Source of the DNA: Lachnospiraceae bacterium UBA3863
GTDB lineage: Bacteria > Bacillota > Clostridia > Lachnospirales > Lachnospiraceae
Direction: 5' to 3'
Length of the DNA stretch: 28,678 nt
Assembly: GCA_002392385.1 (NCBI GenBank)
Contig: DGGX01000146.1
Location: forward strand, 1-28,678
Below the pieces are notes generated by a model that saw only the letters and a list, made by a program, of their open reading frames with translations, was not told the DNA's origin and made no database searches. How positions within the stretch are numbered: position 1 is the stretch's first letter; the number at the start of each line of letters is the position of its first letter. A program made the position numbers and the translations under genes. Shown in pieces: positions 13,646 through 22,965 of this stretch.

Positions 13646-15934
13646 TCAGTTCTCCGGCGTGAACTGCAGGGTCCTGGTGACCTTGTGTGTTTCCTTCCGT
13701 GTTACGGTCTCCTTGGTGGTCACGGAGGTGTCGTGGTCGGGATCCTGTTCGATTCCCTCCTCGGGCTCGCCGTCGGCATGTGTCTCGGACTCCGCCGGGA
13801 CCTCCTTGACCTCTTCATAGACCACATCGTAGGTCATGGTCAGCTTGGCCGTGGAATAGCTCAGGCCGATGAAGCCCACCGGCTGCGGCAGCTCGGACGT
13901 GGTGGTGTCCAGCAGGACCTGTCCGTCCTCGCCCACGATCCGCATGCGGATGGGCGTGCCCGCTGTATAGTCTGGATCCTCCTCAGCCGTGGGGCCGGGG
14001 ATATCCGCGGAATAGCTGTAGGTCCTCTGTCCGCCGACTTCGATGTCGATATAGCTGCCCTCGTCGACGTAATCGCCTTCTGCTTCGCTCTGGAAGAGCA
14101 CGTTGCCTACCTGGGAGCTGCTGACGTCCCTGTTGATGGTCACCTCGCCCAGCTTGAGTCCCAGGCTGGCCAGAAGGCTTCTGGCGTTGCCCTCGGAAAG
14201 GCCGACCAGATTAGGCATGGCCACCTTGCCGGTGAGATCGGGGCCCGCGCTGACCTCCAGGGTCACGGTGCTCTTCCTGTCGACAGAGCTGTCTCCCGCG
14301 GGATCCTGGGAGATGACGTAGCCCTCCTCGACCTCGTCACTGTAGCTTTCCTTGACCCGGACCGTGAAGTCCAGATCCTCAAGGCGGGTCACCGCCTCGT
14401 CCTGCTTCCAGCCCACCACGTCCGGCACGCGGATGCCGCTGTTGCCGCACACGGTAAGGATAACGGTGGATCCGACGGCCACCTGGGTGCCCTCGTCGAT
14501 ATCGCTGGCCATAACATAGCCGGGCTCATAATCCTCAGACTCACCGTAGATGATCTCGGGCACCAGGCCCAGGGCTGTCAGACTGTCGCTGGCCTTCTCC
14601 CGGGTCTCGCCCACCACGTGGGGCATGACCACCATGGCTTCCGGCTCCGGCACCGCGGACTCCTCCGCACGGGTCGTCTCCTCCCGCTGCTCGAAGAGGC
14701 CGAAACGGTTGGCCGCGATCACGGCTATGATGATGCATACTGCCGCAGCCGCCAGGACTGTCAGGATCCTGGCCAGGTGCTCCATGCGGCTCTCGTCCTC
14801 GGGATCCGCGAGCTCCTCCTCGTCGCCGTAGCGCAGGCTCCCGCCCTCGCCCGGATGGAGGCCGTGACCCTCGTCCTGTCCGCCGGTCATAGGTCTGTTC
14901 CTGCCCTTGTCCCGGTCCGCGCCCGCGTCCGAAACGTCTCTGCGTCCATCGCCCGCGGCACGGTCATTGAGGCCGACAGCGGCGGCCGCCGCCGCGGCTG
15001 TGGAGGCTTCCTGTTTCTTCCTGGTCAGCTCCTGGATCTCGCGGACCTCGTTGGGAGTCATCTTGCGGGTCTGGCCCAGATCCTGTGCGTCCGCCCGTCT
15101 CACGAACTGACCGTCCGGCTCCTGCAGAGAGCGCTTGAGGTCCGTCAGCAGCTCTGTCATGCTGCTGTAACGCCTGTCGGGGTTCTTCTCACAGCATTTC
15201 AGGACGATCTGCTCCACGCTGACGGGGATCTGCGGGACCTCCTCCCTGGGGGAGGGAAGCTGCTCCTCGATATGACGGATGGCGATGGCCACCGTCGTCT
15301 CCCCGTCGAAGGGCACATGGCCGGTGAGCATCTCGTACATGGTGATGCCCAGGGAATAGACGTCGCTCTTCTCGTTGGAGAACCCGCCTCTGGCCTGCTC
15401 GGGGGAGGTATAATGCACCGAACCCATGACATTGGAGGTGATGGTATCGCTGGTCGCTGCCTTGGCGATGCCGAAATCCGTCACCTTGACCTTGCCCTCC
15501 CGGGAGATCATGATGTTCTGGGGCTTGATGTCTCTGTGAATGATGTGTCTCGCGTGCGCCGCTTCCAGTCCCATGGCCACCTGAATGGCGATATTGACCG
15601 ACTCCCGCACGCTGAGACGGCCTTTTCTCAAAATGTATTTCTTGAGGGTGAAGCCGTTGACCAGCTCCATCACGATGAAATAGACGCCCTTGTCCTCCCC
15701 GACGTCATAGACATTGACGATGTTGGGGTGGATCAGGCCCGCCGCGGCCTGGGCCTCCACGCGGAACTTGGAGACGAAGGTCTCGTTCTCCGAGAATTCC
15801 TGCTTCAGGACCTTGACCGCCACGTCGCGGTTGAGAGTCCTGTCCTTGGCTTTATACACATCGGCCATTCCGCCGTTTCCGACCTTGCCCAGTATCTCGT
15901 AGCGGTCGGCGATCAGCATTCCGATCTTAATCAT
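13646..15934 (-). CDS. prkC: PASTA-domain Ser/Thr protein kinase
   Basis: 762 residues. The N-terminal kinase domain has the Gly loop G-N-G-G-M-A-D-V (19-26), catalytic Lys41 in VAVK, HRDIKPQN with Asp135, DFG at 153-155, and 'SPEQARG' as the activation-segment end. A charged juxtamembrane stretch follows (about 280-380, with an Ala-rich run), then one membrane helix at about 385-410. Outside are three PASTA repeats (about 425-630) that bind peptidoglycan fragments or lipid II, then about 125 residues of non-PASTA sequence ending in a Thr/Lys/Glu-rich tail. It phosphorylates cell-division, wall and translation proteins and is reversed by the PP2C phosphatase encoded just upstream. ATG 15934 overlaps the phosphatase stop by 8 bp, so translation is probably coupled. 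Confidence 0.95.
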   Translation of the reverse strand: MIKIGMLIADRYEILGKVGNGGMADVYKAKDRTLNRDVAVKVLKQEFSENETFVSKFRVEAQAAAGLIHPNIVNVYDVGEDKGVYFIVMELVNGFTLKKYILRKGRLSVRESVNIAIQVAMGLEAAHARHIIHRDIKPQNIMISREGKVKVTDFGIAKAATSDTITSNVMGSVHYTSPEQARGGFSNEKSDVYSLGITMYEMLTGHVPFDGETTVAIAIRHIEEQLPSPREEVPQIPVSVEQIVLKCCEKNPDRRYSSMTELLTDLKRSLQEPDGQFVRRADAQDLGQTRKMTPNEVREIQELTRKKQEASTAAAAAAAVGLNDRAAGDGRRDVSDAGADRDKGRNRPMTGGQDEGHGLHPGEGGSLRYGDEEELADPEDESRMEHLARILTVLAAAAVCIIIAVIAANRFGLFEQREETTRAEESAVPEPEAMVVMPHVVGETREKASDSLTALGLVPEIIYGESEDYEPGYVMASDIDEGTQVAVGSTVILTVCGNSGIRVPDVVGWKQDEAVTRLEDLDFTVRVKESYSDEVEEGYVISQDPAGDSSVDRKSTVTLEVSAGPDLTGKVAMPNLVGLSEGNARSLLASLGLKLGEVTINRDVSSSQVGNVLFQSEAEGDYVDEGSYIDIEVGGQRTYSYSADIPGPTAEEDPDYTAGTPIRMRIVGEDGQVLLDTTTSELPQPVGFIGLSYSTAKLTMTYDVVYEEVKEVPAESETHADGEPEEGIEQDPDHDTSVTTKETVTRKETHKVTRTLQFTPEN

Positions 15935-16676
15935 TCGTCACCTCCGACCAGGGATCGACCAGGATCAGGCTGATGTTATCCTTGCCGCCGCGGAAATTGG
16001 CTTCCCGCATCAGCGTATCAGCCGCCAGCTCCAGGTCGTCAGAACCATTGATGATCGTGGTGATCTCCTCGTCTGTAAGCATACCTGTCAGGCCGTCCGT
16101 GCACAGGAGGATCAGCTCTCCCCCGTGCAGACGGGTCCTGTGAAAATCAACTTCCAGTCTGTCCTCGGCGCCCACGGCCCGGGTGATGACGTTGCGCTCG
16201 GGATGTATACGGGCCTCCTCGGCCGTGATGGTCCCCGCGTCCACCATCTCCTGCACCAGGCTGTGATCGTGGGTGATCTGCTCCAGCCCCGTCCGCCGCA
16301 GCACGTAGAGGCGGCTGTCGCCAACGCTGGCCGTCAGCAGGTCTCCGGATTCGGACACGGTGGCCGCCACGACGGTCGTGCCCATGCCCAGAAGAAGGTT
16401 CCTGGCGGCAGCGAGCTCCCTGAGCTCGGCATTGGCCAGGCGCAGACTGTGCTCGAGGAGGTTCTCCATGGACCTTTCCGTGTCCTTCTCTGCCTCCCCG
16501 CAGATGCGTTCTACTGTATATTGGGAAGCGAACTCCCCGGATTCGTGCCCTCCCATGCCGTCCGCGATGATATACAGGTTGGGGAAGACCCCGATCCTGT
16601 CATCGCCGGCAAACAGATAATCCTGATTCTTCGGGCGTCTCCGCCCTCTGTCTGTTCGGGAATATGAAATCGGCAT
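15927..16676 (-). CDS. prpC: PP2C-family Ser/Thr phosphatase partner of the PASTA kinase
   Basis: 249 residues from ATG 16676, which has GAGGTG six bases upstream; the frame extends to 16736 but that region overlaps rlmN and lacks a ribosome site. PP2C motifs in order: 'RPKNQD' with Asp19, 'ADGMGGH' (38-44), 'GTTVVAA', 'SVGDSRLY', 'LCTDGLTG' and 'GGKDNIS', supplying the acidic residues that hold two metal ions. There is no membrane segment, so it acts in the cytoplasm. It starts 10 bp after rlmN and overlaps prkC by 8 bp. Its family reverses phosphorylation by the PASTA kinase on shared targets. Confidence 0.93.
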   Translation of the reverse strand: MPISYSRTDRGRRRPKNQDYLFAGDDRIGVFPNLYIIADGMGGHESGEFASQYTVERICGEAEKDTERSMENLLEHSLRLANAELRELAAARNLLLGMGTTVVAATVSESGDLLTASVGDSRLYVLRRTGLEQITHDHSLVQEMVDAGTITAEEARIHPERNVITRAVGAEDRLEVDFHRTRLHGGELILLCTDGLTGMLTDEEITTIINGSDDLELAADTLMREANFRGGKDNISLILVDPWSEVTND

Positions 16677-16686
16677 ATCTGACACC

Positions 16687-17724
16687 TCATTGGTTCGTAT
16701 CATGCAGACGGCGGTGCCTGAGCTGTCCGCAGGCACCGTCGATATCTCTCCCCATTACTCTCCTAATACTAACATGAATGCCTTTTTTTTCAAGTTTATT
16801 TTTGAAAGCCTGGACCTCGGCGCCGCCGGGCTCGCGGTAGCCGCGCTCCCTCACGGGGTTGACCGGGATCAGGTTGATATGGGCATCCAGAGGGCCCGCG
16901 AGGCGGCTCAGGTTCTCCACATCCTGGGGCCTGTCGTTCACGTCGCGGATCAGGGCGTACTCGAAGGTGATCTGTCTGCCTGTCTGGGTGTAGTAATAAC
17001 GGCAGGCGTCTATGACCTCGGCGAGGGTGTAGCGTCTGGCGATGGGCATGAGCCTGCGCCGCAGCTCGTCCTCCGGCGCGTGCAGGGACAGGGCCAGGTT
17101 CACCGGCAGACCTTCCTCCGCCAGGGCCCGGATCCCCTCCGGCAGGCCGCAGGTGGAGACGGTGACCGCCCGCCGGCTCAGTCCCATGCCCTTTTCATGG
17201 GTCAGCAGACGGAGAAAACGCACCAGATTGTCGTAATTGTCCATGGGCTCGCCGGTCCCCATGACGACCACGTGCTTCACGGGCTCGCCGGTGGTCCTGT
17301 GGATCTCGTAGATCTGCTCCAGCATCTCGGAGGGAAGGAGATTCCGCTCCAGCCCGTCCAGGGTGGAGGCGCAGAAGGTGCATCCCATCCGGCAGCCCAC
17401 CTGGGAGGAGATGCAGACGCTGTTGCCGAACCGGTACCGCATCAGCACGCTCTCCACCAGCCGGTCGTCCGGCATGGCAAAAAGGTATTTCTCCGTCCCG
17501 TCGCGGGAGATCTGGCGGTCGATCATGCGCACCGTGGTCAGCGGCATGGATCCCGCCAGGGTCTGGCGGAGGGCGGCGGGCAGATCGGTCATCTCCTCAT
17601 AGCTCCGCGCCTGTCTGTGGTGCAGCCAGGAGAAGAGCTGGCCGGCCCGGTAGGCCGGCTGGCCGTGCTCGCGCAGCAAGGCTGTCAGTTCCTCCGGCAG
17701 CATGGATCTCAGATCATAGGTCAT
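16687..17724 (-). CDS. rlmN: 23S rRNA (adenine-C2)-methyltransferase, radical SAM
   Basis: 345 residues. The radical-SAM cluster motif C-x3-C-x2-C (CRMGCTFC) is near residue 111. 'GTGEPMDNYDN' marks the SAM-binding GGE-like motif, and 'LALSLHAP' is typical of the family. A catalytic Cys occurs near the C-terminus in 'DGACGQL'. RlmN methylates A2503 of 23S rRNA and A37 of some tRNAs. The start codon overlaps the rsmB stop in an ATGA, indicating translational coupling. About 345 residues is normal length. Confidence 0.95.
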   Translation of the reverse strand: MTYDLRSMLPEELTALLREHGQPAYRAGQLFSWLHHRQARSYEEMTDLPAALRQTLAGSMPLTTVRMIDRQISRDGTEKYLFAMPDDRLVESVLMRYRFGNSVCISSQVGCRMGCTFCASTLDGLERNLLPSEMLEQIYEIHRTTGEPVKHVVVMGTGEPMDNYDNLVRFLRLLTHEKGMGLSRRAVTVSTCGLPEGIRALAEEGLPVNLALSLHAPEDELRRRLMPIARRYTLAEVIDACRYYYTQTGRQITFEYALIRDVNDRPQDVENLSRLAGPLDAHINLIPVNPVRERGYREPGGAEVQAFKNKLEKKGIHVSIRRVMGRDIDGACGQLRHRRLHDTNQ

Positions 17725-19103
17725 CCCTGTTCCTCTTTATGATGGGCGTCCGCCCCGCTGTCCCTGACCAGACGGGCGATATAGAAGCCGTCCGTCCCGT
17801 GTCTGTGGGGCAGGAGCTGGACCTGCCAGGCTCCCTCCTCCAGGCCCAGCCTGTCCCGCACGGCGGCGGGCAGGGGGTCCGGCCGCAGCCCGCGGCCGCG
17901 GAGCCAGGCGCTCATGTCCTCGTTCTCTTGTCTGTCAATGGTGCAGGTACTGTAGATCAGTACCCCGCCCTCTTTTAAAAGCGGAAGGCTGGCGTCCAGG
18001 ATCTTCCGCTGCAGGCTGGTCAGGGCCTCGATATCCTCCGGGGTGACCCGGAATTTGATGTCCCTCTTCCTCCCCATGACGCCCAGTCCCGAACAGGGGA
18101 CATCACAGAAGAGGACATCGGCCGTCCCGCGTTCCTCCTCGGGGACAGGCAGGGAGGCATCCCTGACCTCCACGGTCATGTTGTCGAGACGGAGCCTGTC
18201 CCGGTTCTCCCGCATTCTCTCCGCCCTTCTGGCGGACAGGTCGCGGGCGGTGACATGGCCGCCCAGGCCCAGGGCACACAGGCGGTCCGCCGCGTGCAGG
18301 GCCTTGCCGCCGGGGGCTGCGCAGACATCCATGACCTGCTCGCCGCCCCTGAGGCCGGCCGCCTCAGTGACAAAAAGTCCGCTCTCGTCCTGTACGTTCC
18401 ACCAGCCCTCCGCGTAGCCCGGCAGGGTCCGCAGGGAGGCCGTGCTCCGCAGGGTCAGGCAGCTGTCCCAGATCCTTCCGGGGCCTGTCTCCGCGCCGGC
18501 CCCCGCCAGCCGAGTCCGCAGGCTCTCCCGCTCTGCCTCTGTGAGCCGCTCGCTGAGCCGGATGGTCACGGGGCGGATCTCCATGAGGGCCTTGAGAAGG
18601 GCTTCCGTCTCCTCCCGGCCCAGGGTCTCCTCCCACATGCGGATGATCCATTCCGGTGTGGAATACCGCACCGACAGTGACTCTCCGCCGCTGATGTTCG
18701 CTCCTTCCTCCTTGTCCCGGATGAGGTGGCGCAGGAGGCCGTTCACATAGCCGCAGAGGCCGGCGGCCCCGGTCTTCCTGGTCAGGCGCACCGCCTCACT
18801 GCAGGCGGCGGCGTCCGGCACGCCGTCCATGTAGAGGATCTCGTAGACGGCCATGCGCAGGAGGATCCGGACCTGGGGACGGCGGCTCTTCCTGCGGCCG
18901 CTGCTGTAGCGGTCGATCACCGCGTCCAGCTCCGTACGCCGCTCGGTCACGCCCTCCGCCAGCCTTTTCATATAGGCCCGCCGGGAGGCGGGCAGGTCAG
19001 CGTGCCGGTCCAGCATCTCGCTGACCAGCAGGTGACTGTAGGTACCTTTTCTCTCGTTCTCCAGCAGGAGGTGCAGGACTTCTTCTCTAGGGTCTGCAGC
19101 CAT
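17721..19103 (-). CDS. rsmB: 16S rRNA (cytosine-C5)-methyltransferase RsmB
   Basis: 460 residues. Residues 1 to about 135 form a helical NusB-like RNA-binding domain, and the rest is a Rossmann-fold methyltransferase. Visible motifs are 'DVCAAPGGKALHAAD' (SAM site, near 260), 'CDVPCSGLGVMGRK' (PCSG Cys, near 336) and 'YSTCTIDRQENE' (the nucleophilic Cys, near 384). RsmB makes m5C967 (E. coli numbering) in 16S rRNA. It starts at ATG 19103, with AAGGAG five to six bases upstream, and lies 12 bp after fmt. Confidence 0.95.
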   Translation of the reverse strand: MAADPREEVLHLLLENERKGTYSHLLVSEMLDRHADLPASRRAYMKRLAEGVTERRTELDAVIDRYSSGRRKSRRPQVRILLRMAVYEILYMDGVPDAAACSEAVRLTRKTGAAGLCGYVNGLLRHLIRDKEEGANISGGESLSVRYSTPEWIIRMWEETLGREETEALLKALMEIRPVTIRLSERLTEAERESLRTRLAGAGAETGPGRIWDSCLTLRSTASLRTLPGYAEGWWNVQDESGLFVTEAAGLRGGEQVMDVCAAPGGKALHAADRLCALGLGGHVTARDLSARRAERMRENRDRLRLDNMTVEVRDASLPVPEEERGTADVLFCDVPCSGLGVMGRKRDIKFRVTPEDIEALTSLQRKILDASLPLLKEGGVLIYSTCTIDRQENEDMSAWLRGRGLRPDPLPAAVRDRLGLEEGAWQVQLLPHRHGTDGFYIARLVRDSGADAHHKEEQG

Positions 19104-19115
19104 ACCTTCTCCTTG

Positions 19116-20111
19116 TCAGTCTCCCAGACGGGTCCCCGGCTCCAGCCGGTAGCCGCGGACAAAGGCATCCGCGGGCATTCTCTTCTTGCCCTCGGGCTGC
19201 AGCTCTGTCAGCAGCAGGCTCCCGCTGCCCGTGGCGATCACCGGTCCCCGGCGGTCCAGGCGCAGGACGCTCCCGGGCTCTCCCGCACCGCTGTCCTCCG
19301 CGTCAGGATCCAAAGGCCTGCAGGCCCAGACCTTGACCCTTTTCCCCTTGAGGGTGGTGTGGGCGCAGGGCCAGGAATTGAGGCCGCGCACCAGGCGGTC
19401 GATGGCCTCCGCGGGCTGGGTCCAGTCGATCTCGCCCATGGAAGCGTCCAGCATGGCGGCATAGGTGGACTTGCTGTCGTCCTGTCTGACCGGCGTGATC
19501 TGACCCGCCGCCAGGCGGGGCAGGGTCTGGGTCAGGAGGCGGGCGCCGATCCGGGCCACCTTGTCATAAAGGCTGTCCGCGGTCTCGTCCGGCGCCAGCA
19601 GCAGGCTCTCCTGGGTCAGGATATCCCCGGTGTCCAGTCCCTTGTCCATCTGCATGATGGTGACGCCGCTCTCCTTCTCCCCGTTGAGGACGGCCCGCTG
19701 GATGGGGGCGGCCCCCCGGTAGGCGGGCAGGAGGGAGGCGTGGACGTTCACGCAGCCGTAGGCGGGCAGATTAAGGATGCTCTCGGGCAGGATCTGTCCG
19801 AAGGCGGCCACCACGATCAGGTCCGGCTGCTCCGCGGCGATCCTCTCATAAGCGCCCTCTTCCCGCAGACGGCGGGGCTGGAAGACCGGGATATCGTGGC
19901 GGATGGCAGCCTCCTTGACAGGCGGCATGACCACGCTCCGGCCCCTTCCCTTGGCGCGGTCGGGCTGGGTCACGGCCAGGGTCACCTCATAGCCGGCCTT
20001 GACCAGGGCCTCGAGAGACTCCACCGCCAGCTCCGGCGTTCCCATGAAGACGATCCTGCGGATCTTACAGTCGGCCGGTCTGGCCATGATCTCCGCTGTG
20101 CTCTCCATCAC
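19116..20111 (-). CDS. fmt: Methionyl-tRNA formyltransferase
   Basis: About 331 residues. The N-terminal formyl-transferase fold opens with 'RIVFMGTPELAV', with the catalytic Asn-x-His and the SLLP-x-x-RGAAPIQ motif near residue 120, and 'TIMQMDKGLDTGDIL' providing the catalytic Asp. A C-terminal OB-like domain follows. It formylates Met-tRNAfMet using 10-formyl-tetrahydrofolate. The def stop overlaps the start: GTG 20111 gives a GTGA overlap, and an ATG follows directly at 20108. Either could be used, as AAGGAG lies seven or ten bases upstream. Pairing with def is near universal, because the deformylase undoes the same modification. Confidence 0.95.
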   Translation of the reverse strand: MMESTAEIMARPADCKIRRIVFMGTPELAVESLEALVKAGYEVTLAVTQPDRAKGRGRSVVMPPVKEAAIRHDIPVFQPRRLREEGAYERIAAEQPDLIVVAAFGQILPESILNLPAYGCVNVHASLLPAYRGAAPIQRAVLNGEKESGVTIMQMDKGLDTGDILTQESLLLAPDETADSLYDKVARIGARLLTQTLPRLAAGQITPVRQDDSKSTYAAMLDASMGEIDWTQPAEAIDRLVRGLNSWPCAHTTLKGKRVKVWACRPLDPDAEDSGAGEPGSVLRLDRRGPVIATGSGSLLLTELQPEGKKRMPADAFVRGYRLEPGTRLGD

Positions 20112-20629
20112 GCCTCTTCTCCTTCTGCCTCATCCTCATATTCATCCTCGATGGGCTCCATGGCGCCGACATCCAGGAGCTCGCCCTCGACCAGGTCCAC
20201 GTAGACGATGCCCTCCAGATGGTCCAGTTCATGGCAGATGGCTCTGGCCAGAAGGTCCTCGCCCTCCAGCTCGATCTCCTCCATGTCCTGGTTCAGGGCC
20301 CTGCAGATCACGTGCCGGGGCCGTGTGACCTGGCCCTGCTTGCCGGGCACGGACAGGCAGCCCTCCATGCCGGTCTGCTCGCCGTCCCGCTCCACGATCT
20401 CCGGGTTGATCAGGACGATGGGCTGGTTCTGCTCCTCAGAGACATCGATCACGACGATCCTCTTGAGGACGCCCACCTGGGGCGCGGCCAGACCGACGCC
20501 CTCGGCCTCGTACATGGTCTCCTTCATGTCGGTGATCAGCTGCTGGAGCCTGGGGGTCATTTCCTTCACGGTCTTGGCCTTTTTGTTCAACACCGGATCT
20601 CCGAGTTCACGGATCAGTCTGATTGCCAT
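20108..20629 (-). CDS. def: Peptide deformylase
   Basis: 173 residues with the three family motifs: G44-V-G-L-A-A-P-Q, E89-G-C91-L-S, and H133-E-L-D-H137. The Cys and two His bind the catalytic Fe/Zn and the Glu of HELDH is the general base. The residue before HELDH is Cys rather than the usual Gln. The last 20 residues form an unusually acidic Glu/Asp tail beyond the catalytic fold. It removes the formyl group from nascent N-termini. It follows priA by 17 bp, with AGAGGA upstream of the ATG. Confidence 0.95.
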   Translation of the reverse strand: MAIRLIRELGDPVLNKKAKTVKEMTPRLQQLITDMKETMYEAEGVGLAAPQVGVLKRIVVIDVSEEQNQPIVLINPEIVERDGEQTGMEGCLSVPGKQGQVTRPRHVICRALNQDMEEIELEGEDLLARAICHELDHLEGIVYVDLVEGELLDVGAMEPIEDEYEDEAEGEEA

Positions 20630-20646
20630 AGTATTCCTCTCTTTCC

Positions 20647-22905
20647 TTAATAGGGATTCTCCGGGTCGAAGTCAAACTGCATGACCGCCCGCTGCGCTGC
20701 CGGCCTGGTCTCCTGTTCGGCCGCCCCGAAGGTCTGCTCCAGCAGATCCTTGCAGCGCGTGAGCAGGTCACGGTCGGCATTCTTTACATATAAAACATAA
20801 CGGTAGACGTCCCGGAGCCGGCTGAGCTGGGCCGGGGACGGACCGATGATATAGAGGTCGCCGGACTGCTTCCTGAGCAGCTCTCCCGCCTGTCCGGCTG
20901 TCCGCAGGGCCGTGTCCTCGTCCTCGGACTGGATCTGGACGGCCAGCATGTGGCCCGCGGGGGGATAGAGGAGGGCTCTCCGATAGCCCATCTCCTCCTC
21001 GTAGAAGCCCTCGTAGTCCTGACGGACGGCATAGCGGAGGGCGTAATGGTCCGGCTCATAGGTCTGGATCACCACCTCGCCCGGCCTGTCTCCCCGGCCG
21101 GCGCGGCCGGCGGCCTGGGTCAGGAGCTGGAAGGTCCGCTCCGCGCTCCGGTAGTCGCCTGTGTTGAGGGACAGGTCCGCCAGCAGGGCCCCGACCAGGG
21201 TCACGCCGGGGAAATCATGCCCCTTGACGATCATCTGAGTGCCGATCAGAATATCGGCCTCCTCGTTGGCAAAAGAGGACAGGATCTTCTCATAGCTGCC
21301 CTTGCGGGCGGTGGTGTCCGCGTCCAGGCGCAGGATCCTGGCCTGGGGCCAGGTCTCCTTGAGATAGGCCTCCACCTGCTCGGTACCCGCGCGGAAGCCC
21401 GCGATATAGCGGGAGCCGCAGGAGGGGCAGGTCACGGGCATCCGCTCCCTGTAGCCGCAGTAGTGGCACTGGAGGGACCCGTCCCTGTGCAGGGACAGGG
21501 AGACGTCGCAGTGCGGACATCTGGCCACGTAGCCGCAGGATCTGCAGGAGACGAAACCCGCCGTCCCCCGCCGGTTGAGGAAGAGCATGCTCTGCTCGCC
21601 CCGGTCGAGCCGGTCCTGGAGGAGGGAAGCCAGTCTTCTGGACAGGATGCTGCGGTTGCCGGCCCGCAGCTCCTCCCGCAGGTCGGTCACGGTGACTGCG
21701 GGCAGGGTCTGCCCCGTCAGCCGCTGGTCCAGGGTGTAGAGACGGTATTCGCCCCGGACCGCCTTCTCATAGGAGATCATGGAGGGCGTGGCGCTCCCCA
21801 GGACCACCACCGCCCCTTTTCTCCGGGCGATCTCGGCGGCCGTGTCCACGGTCCGGTATTTGGGCATGGACTCGTTCTTGTAGCTGTTCTCGTGCTCCTC
21901 GTCGATGACGATGACGCCCACATCGGGGAAGGGGGTGAAAAGGGCGCTCCGGGGACCGATGATGACATCGATCTCTCCCCGTCTGGCCCGCTCCCTCTGG
22001 TCGGCCTTCTCCGACTCCGAGAGAGTGGAATTCATCACGGATACCCGGTCGCCGAAGTGCCGGTAGAAGCGGAGCAGGGTCTGGTAGGTCAGGGCGATCT
22101 CCGGGATCAGCATGACAGCCTGTCTGCCGCGGCCCACGATCTCCCGGATGATCCGGATGTAGACCTCCGTCTTCCCGCTGCCCGTGATGCCACGGATCAG
22201 GCTCACGCCGCCCCGGCCGCTGTCGTGGTCCCTGACCACGCCCTCCACGATGGCCAGCTGGGCGGGGCTCAGGACCTTATCGTCCCTGTCCACCTCGCCG
22301 AAGGAAACGGGATTGCGGAGCATGCGCTCCTCCCGGATCTCCAGGATCCCCTTGTCCCGCATGGCCCGTATGGCCGCCGCCTGGATATGGAGCTTGCCGG
22401 TCACCAGGGAATAGGGCTGCTCCGGCACCTCCATGAGCTCCCGCAGGAGCCTGGCCCGGGCCACCTGGTGTTTGCGCTCGTAGACCTGGAGCTGCTCAGC
22501 GGCCTCCTCCGGTGAGAGCAGGAGCCGCACCTGCCTCTGGATGGCGGGCTTGCCCGGCTTGCCCCCGGACAGGACCGTCCGCAGGGCCACGGCCATGGTA
22601 GAGCCGTACTGCCGGCTCATCCAGGCGGCGATGCCCACCCAGAACTCACCCTCAGCGCCGCTCCGGGCATCCCGGGTGTCTCCCGCCAGCTCGCGGATCT
22701 CCTTGATCCTGGCGGCAGACAGGTCGGAGACATCCGACAGTCCGGTCACATAGCCCTTGCGCAGTGTGTCGCCCCTGCCAAAAGGGACCATGACCACACT
22801 GCCCGGCAGAACGCGGCCGCGCAGGGCCTGCGGGATCCGGTAGGTGAAGGGATGATCCAGTCTTCCGTGGGCGATGTCGATGATGATCTGCGCGTATTCC
22901 TTCAT
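20647..22905 (-). CDS. priA: Primosomal protein N' (replication restart helicase)
   Basis: 752 residues. An N-terminal 3'-DNA-binding domain precedes a superfamily-2 helicase core with Walker A GITGSGKTEVY (near 238), DEEH (near 333) and 'LGSATPS'. A Cys-rich insertion at about 455-495 has four CxxC pairs that bind two zinc ions. 'QMIVKGHDFPGVTLVGALLAD' and 'QAAGRAGRG' mark motifs V and VI. PriA reloads the replisome at stalled forks. The ribosome site (AGAGAGG) is only two bases from the ATG, which may mean low expression. The 60-bp gap to murE contains a GC palindrome at 22930-22939 but no T-run. Confidence 0.95.
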   Translation of the reverse strand: MKEYAQIIIDIAHGRLDHPFTYRIPQALRGRVLPGSVVMVPFGRGDTLRKGYVTGLSDVSDLSAARIKEIRELAGDTRDARSGAEGEFWVGIAAWMSRQYGSTMAVALRTVLSGGKPGKPAIQRQVRLLLSPEEAAEQLQVYERKHQVARARLLRELMEVPEQPYSLVTGKLHIQAAAIRAMRDKGILEIREERMLRNPVSFGEVDRDDKVLSPAQLAIVEGVVRDHDSGRGGVSLIRGITGSGKTEVYIRIIREIVGRGRQAVMLIPEIALTYQTLLRFYRHFGDRVSVMNSTLSESEKADQRERARRGEIDVIIGPRSALFTPFPDVGVIVIDEEHENSYKNESMPKYRTVDTAAEIARRKGAVVVLGSATPSMISYEKAVRGEYRLYTLDQRLTGQTLPAVTVTDLREELRAGNRSILSRRLASLLQDRLDRGEQSMLFLNRRGTAGFVSCRSCGYVARCPHCDVSLSLHRDGSLQCHYCGYRERMPVTCPSCGSRYIAGFRAGTEQVEAYLKETWPQARILRLDADTTARKGSYEKILSSFANEEADILIGTQMIVKGHDFPGVTLVGALLADLSLNTGDYRSAERTFQLLTQAAGRAGRGDRPGEVVIQTYEPDHYALRYAVRQDYEGFYEEEMGYRRALLYPPAGHMLAVQIQSEDEDTALRTAGQAGELLRKQSGDLYIIGPSPAQLSRLRDVYRYVLYVKNADRDLLTRCKDLLEQTFGAAEQETRPAAQRAVMQFDFDPENPY

Positions 22906-22965
22906 ATCCTCTCTTTCGATGATATGCGGCCGGCGCCGGTCCTTTTCTCTCTTAGTAGAAACCGG

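Noticed and set aside
13517..15973. Plus-strand open frame of 818 codons opposite prkC
   Set aside because: GC-rich antisense shadow: it mirrors prkC, which has every kinase motif. The same applies to the long plus-strand frames opposite priA, murE, recJ and the adhesin.
22930..22939. GC palindrome in the murE-priA gap as a regulatory site
   Set aside because: Only 10 bp of simple CG/GC sequence in GC-rich DNA, with no T-run; expected by chance.
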